DNA of 8,303 nucleotides from Flavobacteriaceae bacterium TMED81 (lineage in GTDB: Bacteria > Bacteroidota > Bacteroidia > Flavobacteriales > Flavobacteriaceae), in NCBI GenBank assembly GCA_002171575.2, contig NHEI02000026.1:1-8303 (forward strand), in the 5' to 3' direction. Below, piece after piece: positions 1-6,108 of the stretch. The translations under genes were made by a program, and so were the position numbers. Within the stretch, counting starts at the first letter, position 1. Every line of letters starts with the position of its first letter. Under the pieces are notes generated by a model. The model was not told the DNA's origin. It did not search any database and worked only from the letters and a program-made list of their open reading frames with translations.

Positions 1-916
1 GCAACACAAAAAAAAAGCCATATTTTTCCATGAGTTGAGCAGGAGTGCCAGACTCGCCAAACGTATCCTGTGTAGCGACAAACTCTTGGGGAGTTGGGTG
101 ATGCATTGCCAGTGTTCTCGAAATACTCTCTCCTAATCCACCTAAAAAGTTGTGTTCTTCACAACTCACGACCGCGCCTGTCTTTTTGGCGGACTCAATT
201 ACGATTTTTTCGTCCAGTGGTTTGATGGTATGGATGTCGATTACTTCGGCTGAAATTCCTTGTTCATGCAGCATTTTTGCTGCTTCGAGTGCTTCCCAAA
301 CTAGATGTCCAGTGGCAATAATACTCACATCAGTTCCTGGGGAAAGAAGAAGCCCTTCTCCGATTGTAAACTTTTGATTTTCATCTGTAAAATTGGGAAC
401 TTTGGGTCTGCCAAAACGGAGATAAACAGGTCCATTATGCTCTGCAACGGCAATGGTTGCCGCCTTGGTTTGGTTGAAGTCGCAGGTATTGATCACGGTC
501 ATGCCTGGGAGCATTTTCATCAGCCCAAGATCTTCGAGGATTTGGTGGGTTGCCCCATCCTCTCCCAAAGTCACCCCAGCATGAGAAGCGCATATTTTTA
601 CATTTTTATGGGAATAGGCAATGGACTGACGAATTTGATCATATACCCGCCCCGTCGAAAAATTGGCGAAGGTTCCCGTAAAAGGGATTTTGCCCCCAAT
701 CGTAAGTCCAGCAGCAATTCCCATCATATTTGCTTCGGCAATTCCAATTTGGAAAAATCGGTCAGGATGATTGTTTTTGAAATCATCCATTTTCAAAGAG
801 CCAGTCAAATCTGCACAGAGCGCCACGACATTCTCATTCGACTTGCCGAGTTCGGTTAACCCAGCACCAAAGCCAGAACGTGTATCAATTTTTTCGGTAA
901 ATGTATATGTCTTCAT
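1..916 (-). CDS. Transketolase, C-terminal (pyrimidine-binding plus C-terminal domain) subunit, partial at its 3' end
   Basis: This is the second half of a split transketolase, which moves two-carbon ketol units between sugar phosphates in the cytoplasmic pentose phosphate pathway. I read 305 codons from ATG at 916 to the window edge without a stop. Residues 58-70 (GIAEANMMGIAAG) carry the glutamate (E61) that activates the thiamine cofactor. Residues 112-125 (SHAGVTLGEDGATH) match the conserved flexible active-site loop, and residues 284-291 (DTFGESGT) are the usual C-terminal-domain signature. From the family's usual length of about 310-320 residues, only some 5-15 residues should be missing. 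It starts 10 nt after the stop of the N-terminal subunit gene, so the two are surely cotranscribed and probably form a heterotetramer. Oddity: the last visible codons are FFFVL, written over an A9/T9 homopolymer at 8-16, where a frameshift or sequencing slip is possible. Family assignment is very secure. Confidence 0.95.
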   Translation of the reverse strand, partial: MKTYTFTEKIDTRSGFGAGLTELGKSNENVVALCADLTGSLKMDDFKNNHPDRFFQIGIAEANMMGIAAGLTIGGKIPFTGTFANFSTGRVYDQIRQSIAYSHKNVKICASHAGVTLGEDGATHQILEDLGLMKMLPGMTVINTCDFNQTKAATIAVAEHNGPVYLRFGRPKVPNFTDENQKFTIGEGLLLSPGTDVSIIATGHLVWEALEAAKMLHEQGISAEVIDIHTIKPLDEKIVIESAKKTGAVVSCEEHNFLGGLGESISRTLAMHHPTPQEFVATQDTFGESGTPAQLMEKYGFFFVL

Positions 917-926
917 ATGGATCAAA

Positions 927-1772
927 TCAGTAGTCTCCTAGTGTTTCAGGGTTTTGTTCAAGGGCTTGAGCAAGTTGATCATCATTTGGTGCTTTGCCAT
1001 GCCATGCATGGGTGTGCATCATAAAATCAACACCATTCCCCATTTCGGTGTGAAGGAGCACACAGATGGGTTTTCCCTTATTTGTTTCGCTTTTTGCTTG
1101 TTTCAATCCATCGACAACCGAAGTAATATCGTTTCCATTTTTAATCGAAATCACTTTCCAGCCAAAAGCTTCAAACTTTTCTTGCAGGTCGCCCATGTGT
1201 AGCACATCATCTGTGCCCCCATCGATTTGTTTGCCATTGACATCGATTGTTGCAATAATGTTGTCAACTCGTTTTGATCCAGCATACAAAATGGCTTCCC
1301 AGTTCTGTCCTTCCTGCAATTCGCCATCGCCGTGTAAGCTGTAAATCAAGCGACCGTCATTGTTGAGTGTTTTTGCTGCTGCCGCGCCAATTGCTACCGA
1401 CATGCCTTGTCCTAGAGATCCAGAAGCGATACGGACTCCAGGCAGCTTTTCGTGTGTGGTTGGGTGACCCTGCAACCGAGATTCCAACAATCGAAATGTA
1501 TTGAGTTCTTCGACAGGAAAAAAACCACTACGTGCAAGAACACTGTAGTAAACCGGTGAGATGTGACCATTGGAAAGAAAGAATAGGTCTTCAGCAATGC
1601 CATCCATTGAAAAATCTGTATTGTATTCCATGATTTCCTTATACAGAACCACGAAGAATTCAGCACAGCCAAGCGAACCCCCGGGGTGTCCAGAATTTAC
1701 TTTGTGCACCATTCTCAGGATGTCCCTTCGCACTTGCTGTACAGTATTTTCAAGTTGTTGTATTGTGTCCAT
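927..1772 (-). CDS. Transketolase, N-terminal (TPP-binding) subunit
   Basis: This is the thiamine-diphosphate (PP-domain) half of a two-subunit transketolase, 281 residues, which fits the usual 270-290. Visible family motifs are NSGHPGGSLG (26-35, with the catalytic-site His29), SNGH (67-70, His70), GSLGQGMSVAIGAA (118-131), and the TPP/Mg signature opening with GDG at 148-150 and closing with DVNGKQIDG at 177-185 (Asn179 as metal ligand). HAWHGKAP near 255-262 is the typical C-terminal His motif. The open frame can be extended to a TTG at 1796, but I chose ATG at 1772: the residues from MDTIQQ onward align with the family start, and the extension would place the start inside a perfect -7 promoter box (1794-1801). 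The downstream partner gene begins 10 nt after this stop. The N- then C-subunit order is the normal arrangement for split transketolases, so this is not a broken gene. Confidence 0.95.
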   Translation of the reverse strand: MDTIQQLENTVQQVRRDILRMVHKVNSGHPGGSLGCAEFFVVLYKEIMEYNTDFSMDGIAEDLFFLSNGHISPVYYSVLARSGFFPVEELNTFRLLESRLQGHPTTHEKLPGVRIASGSLGQGMSVAIGAAAAKTLNNDGRLIYSLHGDGELQEGQNWEAILYAGSKRVDNIIATIDVNGKQIDGGTDDVLHMGDLQEKFEAFGWKVISIKNGNDITSVVDGLKQAKSETNKGKPICVLLHTEMGNGVDFMMHTHAWHGKAPNDDQLAQALEQNPETLGDY

Positions 1773-1793
1773 TCGATTGATCAATAATGCTGG

Positions 1794-1823
1794 CAAAAAT
1801 AAGTCAAGACTTGGGCTTACAAA
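1794..1823 (-). promoter_or_regulatory. Candidate Bacteroidota-type promoter for the transketolase pair
   Basis: On the minus strand, TTTG (1820-1823) is followed by an 18-nt spacer and TATTTTTG (1794-1801). This matches the known Bacteroidota housekeeping consensus (TTTG, 17-23 nt, TAnnTTTG) at every fixed position. Transcription would begin near 1788, giving a leader of about 16 nt before the ATG at 1772, which is normal for this phylum. It also decides the start codon, since the upstream TTG lies inside the -7 box. Confidence 0.6.
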
Positions 1824-1860
1824 AGGGATTTGCTCAATATTTTAAGCTAACAATCAACAT

Positions 1861-1875
1861 TTTGTTAAGAACAAA
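1861..1875. repeat. Short inverted repeat TTTGTT-AAG-AACAAA in the transketolase/tgt divergent region
   Basis: Two 6-bp arms (1861-1866 and 1870-1875) are separated by AAG, between two divergently transcribed units and about 40 nt upstream of the tgt start. A TAACAA at 1848-1853 also forms an inverted pair with TTGTTA at 1862-1867. It could be an operator or simply a product of AT-rich sequence; no regulator is identifiable from the window. Confidence 0.3.
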
Positions 1876-1896
1876 GATTAGCTCAGTTACGATGTT

Positions 1897-1904
1897 TATC
1901 TTTA
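1897..1904 (+). promoter_or_regulatory. Weak -7-like box before tgt (TATCTTTA)
   Basis: TATCTTTA matches TAnnTTTG except for the last base and ends 6 nt before the GTG start of tgt. No good TTTG lies at the expected distance; the nearest resemblance is TTAG at 1878-1881. If used, transcription would start at or next to the initiation codon, giving a leaderless message. Low confidence. Confidence 0.25.
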
Positions 1905-1910
1905 CCAGCT

Positions 1911-3041
1911 GTGAAATTCGTTTGTCATCATACCGATTCAGGATCAAATGCACGTGCGGGCACCATTACGACTGACCATGGTGTGATCGAAACTCCGATT
2001 TTTATGCCAGTTGGCACCCAAGCCACCGTCAAAGGGATTTTGCAAAAAGACTTAAAAGACGAAGTCAACCCCGATATCATTTTGGCCAATACCTACCATT
2101 TGTATTTAAGGCCTTCCACAGACATTCTTGAGGTTGCAGGTGGGATTCATCAATTTATGAATTGGGATCGAAATTTGCTGACAGACAGTGGAGGGTATCA
2201 GGTGTATTCTCTTGCTGCCAATAGAAAAATTGAAGAGGATGGAGTCCGATTTAAATCACATATCGATGGTTCTTCCCACTTCTTTACGCCCGAAAAAGTA
2301 ATTGATATCCAACGTTCGATTGGGGCAGATATCATTATGGCATTTGATGAATGTCCCCCATATCCTTGCGATTACAACTATGCAAAAGACTCGATGGCAT
2401 TGACTCATCGTTGGCTTGACAGATGTATTCATCATATGAACAATACCGATCCAAAATACGGTCATGAGCAATCTTTGTTTCCAATCGTTCAAGGGAGTAC
2501 CTACAAAGATTTGCGAATCGAATCCGCAAAATATATTGCCGATGCCGATGCTCCAGGTAACGCCATTGGAGGCCTTTCAGTTGGCGAACCAGCAGAAGAA
2601 ATGTATGCGATGGCAGATGAAGTCTGCTCCATACTTCCCAAAGACAAGCCCCGATACTTGATGGGAGTGGGGACGCCAATCAACATTTTAGAAAACATCG
2701 CACTGGGTGTGGACATGTTTGATTGTGTTATGCCAACTCGAAACGGAAGAAATGGCATGTTGTTTACATCTCATGGCACGATTAACATCAAAAATAAAAA
2801 ATGGGAAAATGACCATTCTCCCATCGATGCGGAAGCCCCAACCTCCATAGACACCTATTACTCAAAGGCATATTTGCGTCATTTGTTTGCGGCAAATGAG
2901 TTTTTGGGGAAACAAATTGCGAGTATTCATAATTTAGGGTTTTATTTGTGGTTGGTTCGGGAAGCAAGAAAACACATTCTCAGTGATGATTTTGCTGACT
3001 GGAAAAATAAAATGGTTCGTCAAATGAACAACAGACTGTGA
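1911..3041 (+). CDS. tgt: Queuine/preQ1 tRNA-guanine transglycosylase
   Basis: Tgt swaps guanine 34 in the anticodon of GUN tRNAs (Asp, Asn, His, Tyr) for preQ1 on the way to queuosine. The 376 residues fill the TIM-barrel family length. Visible are the N-terminal ARAGTITTDHGVIETPIFMPVGT (15-37), TDSGGYQ (91-97, general acid/base Asp92), MAFDECPPYP (143-152), the base-pocket GGLSVGE (220-226) and FDCVMPTRNGRNG (270-282) with the nucleophile Asp271. The usual zinc cluster near the C-terminus is abnormal: where most homologues have CxCxxC, residues 306-318 contain no cysteine, although the fourth ligand's context (IHNLGFYL, His340) remains. The start is GTG at 1911; there is no in-frame ATG upstream before the stop at 1866, and the next ATG (residue 32) would cut conserved sequence. 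Its TGA overlaps by one base the ATG of the permease gene. Confidence 0.97.
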   Translation: MKFVCHHTDSGSNARAGTITTDHGVIETPIFMPVGTQATVKGILQKDLKDEVNPDIILANTYHLYLRPSTDILEVAGGIHQFMNWDRNLLTDSGGYQVYSLAANRKIEEDGVRFKSHIDGSSHFFTPEKVIDIQRSIGADIIMAFDECPPYPCDYNYAKDSMALTHRWLDRCIHHMNNTDPKYGHEQSLFPIVQGSTYKDLRIESAKYIADADAPGNAIGGLSVGEPAEEMYAMADEVCSILPKDKPRYLMGVGTPINILENIALGVDMFDCVMPTRNGRNGMLFTSHGTINIKNKKWENDHSPIDAEAPTSIDTYYSKAYLRHLFAANEFLGKQIASIHNLGFYLWLVREARKHILSDDFADWKNKMVRQMNNRL

Positions 3042-4129
3042 TGTTGAATAACCGGATTTTAGATCGATATATTATCATCAAATACATTGTTACCTTTTTG
3101 ACAATGCTGGTTTTATTCATACCCATTAGTGTTTTGGTTGATTTGTCACAGAAAATCGATAATTTCAATCAGCATGAAGTCCCGACTTCTGATATCCTAT
3201 GGTATTATTACAATTTTATTTGGCACTTTGGGTTTATCTTATTTCCCATATTTTTATTTCTATCCGTCATCTGGTTTACCTCCAAACTATCTTCCAATTC
3301 TGAGGTAATCGCCATGTTGGGTTCAGGGATTTCTTTTAACAGATATCTCCGCCCGTTTCTAGTTGCCGCTCTTCTGATTTCCATCGGCGCTTTTGTTGCG
3401 GGTCAATTTATCGTGCCAACAGCGAGTAAAAACATCAAAGAATTTGAGTTTACCTATTTTAAATCCTCAAAGAAAGATCGGCAAACCCAGCAGCTTTTTA
3501 AGCAGATCGGGGACGGGGATTTTATTTATTTGAGTCAGTTTAATCCCACTCGTCAATTGGGATATAATTTCAGTTATGAGCGTTTTGAAGGCAATAGAAT
3601 GACATCCAAAATTACGGCGAGAAATATTCGTTGGATTGAAGAAGATACACTCTATCGCCTGACGGATTATTTTAAACGATCGTTTGACGTCAGTGGTAAA
3701 GAAAGAATCGAATCCGCATCTCGCTTAGACACCCTAATGCCCTTTACATTTGAGGACTTATCGCCATTAAACTATGCAGCTCAAACCCTGACTTTATTTG
3801 AGCTCAACCGTTTTATTGCTAAAGAAAAAGAAAGCGGAAGCCCGCTGATCAATCGCCACCTTCTCGTGCGACATAAACGATGGTCGATTATGGTTGCTGC
3901 ATTTATTTTGACAATTATTGGTGTTGCCGTTGCCTCTTTTAAAAGACGAGGGGGGATTGGGCTGAATTTAGCACTTGGTGTTGTCCTCGCTTTTCTCTAT
4001 ATCTTTTTTGACAAGATATTTGAGGTTATGGTTGAAAAGTCCAATTATACAGCAGCACTAGCTGCATGGATTCCCAACCTTATTTTTGGGATCTTTTCCA
4101 TAGTGATTTTACGATATGCCAAGCGATAA
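3041..4129 (+). CDS. LptF/LptG-family (YjgP/YjgQ) lipopolysaccharide export permease
   Basis: Inner-membrane permease of the Lpt system, which with the LptB ATPase extracts lipopolysaccharide from the inner membrane and pushes it across the periplasmic bridge. The 362 residues show the family plan: three N-terminal helices (about 11-34, 62-80, 103-123), a large periplasmic beta-jellyroll region (about 130-280), and three C-terminal helices (about 283-300, 306-325, 338-358). The stretch SSNSEVIAMLGSGIS (84-98), between helices 2 and 3, is the typical coupling-helix region that meets the ATPase. The frame could start at GTG 3038, but I prefer the ATG at 3041, which overlaps the tgt stop as TGATG and gives the expected short N-terminus before RILDRYI. 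Its own 3' end overlaps the next gene by 14 nt, so the three genes are likely translationally coupled. I cannot separate LptF from LptG by sequence alone, so no symbol is given. Confidence 0.9.
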   Translation: MLNNRILDRYIIIKYIVTFLTMLVLFIPISVLVDLSQKIDNFNQHEVPTSDILWYYYNFIWHFGFILFPIFLFLSVIWFTSKLSSNSEVIAMLGSGISFNRYLRPFLVAALLISIGAFVAGQFIVPTASKNIKEFEFTYFKSSKKDRQTQQLFKQIGDGDFIYLSQFNPTRQLGYNFSYERFEGNRMTSKITARNIRWIEEDTLYRLTDYFKRSFDVSGKERIESASRLDTLMPFTFEDLSPLNYAAQTLTLFELNRFIAKEKESGSPLINRHLLVRHKRWSIMVAAFILTIIGVAVASFKRRGGIGLNLALGVVLAFLYIFFDKIFEVMVEKSNYTAALAAWIPNLIFGIFSIVILRYAKR

Positions 4130-5009
4130 ATTCAAAAGCATACTCCACTTTCATGGGATTGTTTTCATTTTTGGATTCACAGCCATTTTGGGAAAGCTCA
4201 TTTCGATTGATGCCGTGTCGTTGGTATGGTATCGAATGGTGTTGGCGACTGCTGTGCTGACTCTGTTTATGTGGGGTTTCAAGATTCCATTTTGTCTTTC
4301 CAACAAACAGCTACTCGTTATGATGATTTGCGGTGTTTTGATTGCGCTCCATTGGGTATTTTTCTTTCATGCAGTCAAAGTCTCCAACGTTTCTGTAACA
4401 CTGTCTGTCATGTCTGCAGGCGCATTGATAACTGCATTTATTGAGCCCATTGTATACAAACGATCGTTTGACTTATATGAAATCATACTGGGGTTGGTCG
4501 TTGTTATCGCTTTGGGAATGATTATGCAAACCGAATACCGCTTTATTGACGGAATGTTCTTTGCTTTCATTGCGGTTCTTTTGTCTGTTGCATTTACGCT
4601 GATCAACGGAAAGGTTGTGCACAAATCAGATGCCAGAGTCATGTCAGTTTACCAGTTGGGTACTGGGGCGATTTGTATGAGTGTTATTCTTTTTTTTCAA
4701 GGTAAATGGTCTGTTGACTTGTTTTCAATCACCCAATCTGACTTGCTTTGGATTTTGATTTTAGCGATCGTTTGCACCGCCTATGCCTTTGTGGTTTCCA
4801 TAGCGGTAATGCGTCATTTACGTCCGTTTTCATTGATGTTAGCGATCAATATGGAGCCCGTTTATGGCATCTTAATTGGGCTACTCATTTTTGGATCTGA
4901 TGAGAAAATGAGCTTGCCGTTTTATATCGGAACCTTGTTGATCTTATCGTCTGTTTTGATGAATGGATACTTGAAGCTAAAAAAAGATAGAAGTAGCGGT
5001 AACAACTAA
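4116..5009 (+). CDS. DMT-superfamily (EamA) transporter, ten predicted membrane helices
   Basis: A 297-residue integral membrane protein with about ten hydrophobic segments (roughly 9-28, 34-53, 65-84, 91-110, 121-137, 144-163, 177-194, 208-230, 239-259, 266-285), the architecture of a duplicated EamA unit. The two halves show the familiar helix-ending Glu-Pro: SAGALITAFIEPIVYKR (100-116) in repeat 1 and AINMEPVYGILIG (243-255) in repeat 2. WYRM near 38-41 fits the conserved arginine position after helix 2. Such proteins export metabolites or amino acids, but the substrate cannot be inferred here. The ATG at 4116 lies inside the end of the LptF/G gene (14-nt overlap), implying coupled translation. 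A lysine-rich cytoplasmic tail follows the last helix. Family call is secure; function is open. Confidence 0.9.
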   Translation: MPSDKFKSILHFHGIVFIFGFTAILGKLISIDAVSLVWYRMVLATAVLTLFMWGFKIPFCLSNKQLLVMMICGVLIALHWVFFFHAVKVSNVSVTLSVMSAGALITAFIEPIVYKRSFDLYEIILGLVVVIALGMIMQTEYRFIDGMFFAFIAVLLSVAFTLINGKVVHKSDARVMSVYQLGTGAICMSVILFFQGKWSVDLFSITQSDLLWILILAIVCTAYAFVVSIAVMRHLRPFSLMLAINMEPVYGILIGLLIFGSDEKMSLPFYIGTLLILSSVLMNGYLKLKKDRSSGNN

Positions 5010-5019
5010 ATCAAAATAC

Positions 5020-5027
5020 TATATTTG
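5020..5027 (+). promoter_or_regulatory. Candidate -7 box for accA (TATATTTG)
   Basis: TATATTTG is an exact match to the Bacteroidota -7 consensus TAnnTTTG and lies 22 nt before the accA ATG, in the 40-nt gap after the transporter gene. Transcription would start near 5033, leaving a leader of about 17 nt. I see no convincing TTTG about 19 nt upstream, so this is a half-supported promoter; accA may also be read through from the upstream operon. Confidence 0.4.
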
Positions 5028-5049
5028 TTAGAGCAAAATACAATCCGCT

Positions 5050-6003
5050 ATGGAATATTTGGATTTTGAACAACCCATTCAAGAGCTTGAAGAGCAACTC
5101 CAAAAATGTGCTGTGATTGGCGACGAAAGTGATGTCGATGTGACCACGACTTGCCAACAAATCGAAGACAAGCTTTTATCCACAAAAAAAGAAATTTACG
5201 GAAATCTGACCCCGTGGCAACGTGTTCAACTTTCGAGGCACCCGCAACGTCCTTATACCATGGATTATATTCAGGCACTCTCTGGAGAGACCTTTTTAGA
5301 ATTACATGGCGACCGTACGGTCAAAGATGATAAAGCCATGGTTGGCGGATTTGGCAAAATTGGTGACCAGAGTTTTTTATTCATTGGTCAGCAAAAGGGA
5401 TACAATACAAAAACACGCCAGTACCGCAATTTTGGAATGGCAAACCCAGAGGGATATCGTAAGGCACTTCGCTTGATGAAATCTGCCGAAAAGTTTGGGA
5501 TTCCTGTTTTGTGTTTGGTCGATACTCCTGGTGCTTACCCAGGTCTTGAAGCGGAAGAACGAGGTCAGGGTGAGGCAATTGCTCGAAACATCTTGGAGAT
5601 GTCACGATTGAAAACACAAGTGATTGTGATGATCATCGGTGAAGGTGCTTCAGGTGGCGCATTGGGCATTGGCGTGGGAGATCGCGTATTTATGCTCGAT
5701 AACACTTGGTACTCTGTGATATCTCCCGAGTCATGCTCGTCTATTCTTTGGCGCAGTTGGGAACATAAAGAACAAGCCGCTGACGCCCTGAAGCTCACAG
5801 CCAAAGACATGAAGCGTCTCAAGATCATCGATACAATCGTAAAAGAACCTTTGGGTGGGGCTCATCGCGATCGGGCGCAAACTTTTTCAACAGTTCGGAA
5901 AAGTATTTTAAAAGCATACAACGAGCTAAAAGATACCCCCCTTGACCAGTTGGTTCTTGAGCGACAGGAGAAATTCTTTCAAATGGGCGTTTATCAAGAA
6001 TAA
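5050..6003 (+). CDS. accA: Acetyl-CoA carboxylase carboxyltransferase, alpha subunit
   Basis: AccA pairs with AccD to move the carboxyl group from carboxybiotin to acetyl-CoA, making malonyl-CoA for fatty acid synthesis in the cytoplasm. At 317 residues it matches the E. coli protein (319). An N-terminal helical part (1-60) is followed by WQRVQLSRHPQRPYTMDYI (56-74), the crotonase-fold core with LHGDR (85-89), QQKGYNTK (114-121), DTPGAYPG (158-165), and the glycine-rich oxyanion-hole segment GEGASGGALGIG (197-208), then ISPESCSSILW (224-234). All expected core motifs are present. The ATG at 5050 gives MEYLDFE, the normal start for this phylum's AccA. Neighbours are not other acc genes; accD is unlinked here, which is common. 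A 10-bp inverted repeat begins at the last base before its TAA. Confidence 0.97.
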   Translation: MEYLDFEQPIQELEEQLQKCAVIGDESDVDVTTTCQQIEDKLLSTKKEIYGNLTPWQRVQLSRHPQRPYTMDYIQALSGETFLELHGDRTVKDDKAMVGGFGKIGDQSFLFIGQQKGYNTKTRQYRNFGMANPEGYRKALRLMKSAEKFGIPVLCLVDTPGAYPGLEAEERGQGEAIARNILEMSRLKTQVIVMIIGEGASGGALGIGVGDRVFMLDNTWYSVISPESCSSILWRSWEHKEQAADALKLTAKDMKRLKIIDTIVKEPLGGAHRDRAQTFSTVRKSILKAYNELKDTPLDQLVLERQEKFFQMGVYQE

Positions 6004-6026
6004 ATGTTAGGGATATTAACATTTAT
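6000..6026 (+). terminator. AT-rich 10-bp inverted repeat at the accA stop codon (possible weak terminator)
   Basis: The arms ATAAATGTTA (6000-6009) and TAACATTTAT (6017-6026) are perfect reverse complements around a 7-nt loop GGGATAT, and the left arm contains the accA TAA. The stem holds only one G-C pair and no T-run follows, so it is not a classical intrinsic terminator. It might cap the accA message weakly or be a binding site for a dimeric protein. Confidence 0.35.
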
Positions 6027-6033
6027 CTAAACT

Positions 6034-6043
6034 TGTTAACAAC
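6034..6043. repeat. 10-bp perfect palindrome TTGTTAACAA upstream of dnaB
   Basis: A self-complementary 10-mer lies 8 nt beyond the inverted repeat at the end of accA and about 65 nt upstream of the dnaB start. It merges the same TTGTTA and TAACAA words found in the other two plus-strand intergenic gaps. It could be an operator, but nothing in the window identifies a binding protein. Confidence 0.3.
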
Positions 6044-6096
6044 TTATCGTTCGTCTTTTTTGATGTGATTCCGTACTTAGATGCGGAATATTTATC

Positions 6097-6104
6097 TACA
6101 TTTA
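6097..6104 (+). promoter_or_regulatory. Weak -7-like box before dnaB (TACATTTA)
   Basis: TACATTTA differs from TAnnTTTG only in the last base and ends 4 nt before the GTG start of dnaB. A TTAG at 6077-6080 lies 16 nt upstream; it is not a good TTTG. As with tgt, use of this box would give a leaderless or nearly leaderless transcript. Low confidence. Confidence 0.25.
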
Positions 6105-6108
6105 TATC

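Noticed and set aside
305..859. A 184-codon plus-strand open frame across the transketolase C-subunit
   Set aside because: It lies wholly antisense to a conserved gene, has no recognisable domain, and its composition is that of the reverse strand of a coding region.
917..926. The break between the two transketolase parts as a possible frameshifted single gene
   Set aside because: Two-subunit transketolases in this order are normal in Bacteroidota; each part has its own sensible start and stop and the 10-nt gap is ordinary operon spacing.
1773..1910. A hidden small gene or RNA in the divergent intergenic region
   Set aside because: The space is filled by a good promoter, an inverted repeat and a possible second promoter; no start codon with a conserved-looking frame or stable RNA fold was seen.
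4116..4129. The 14-nt overlap of the permease and transporter genes as a frameshift or fusion
   Set aside because: Both proteins are complete and of normal length for their families; short overlaps are usual in coupled operons.
5176..5184. Exact DnaA box TTATCCACA
   Set aside because: It is a single copy inside the accA reading frame encoding conserved residues (LLSTK), with no AT-rich unwinding region or box cluster, so not an origin.
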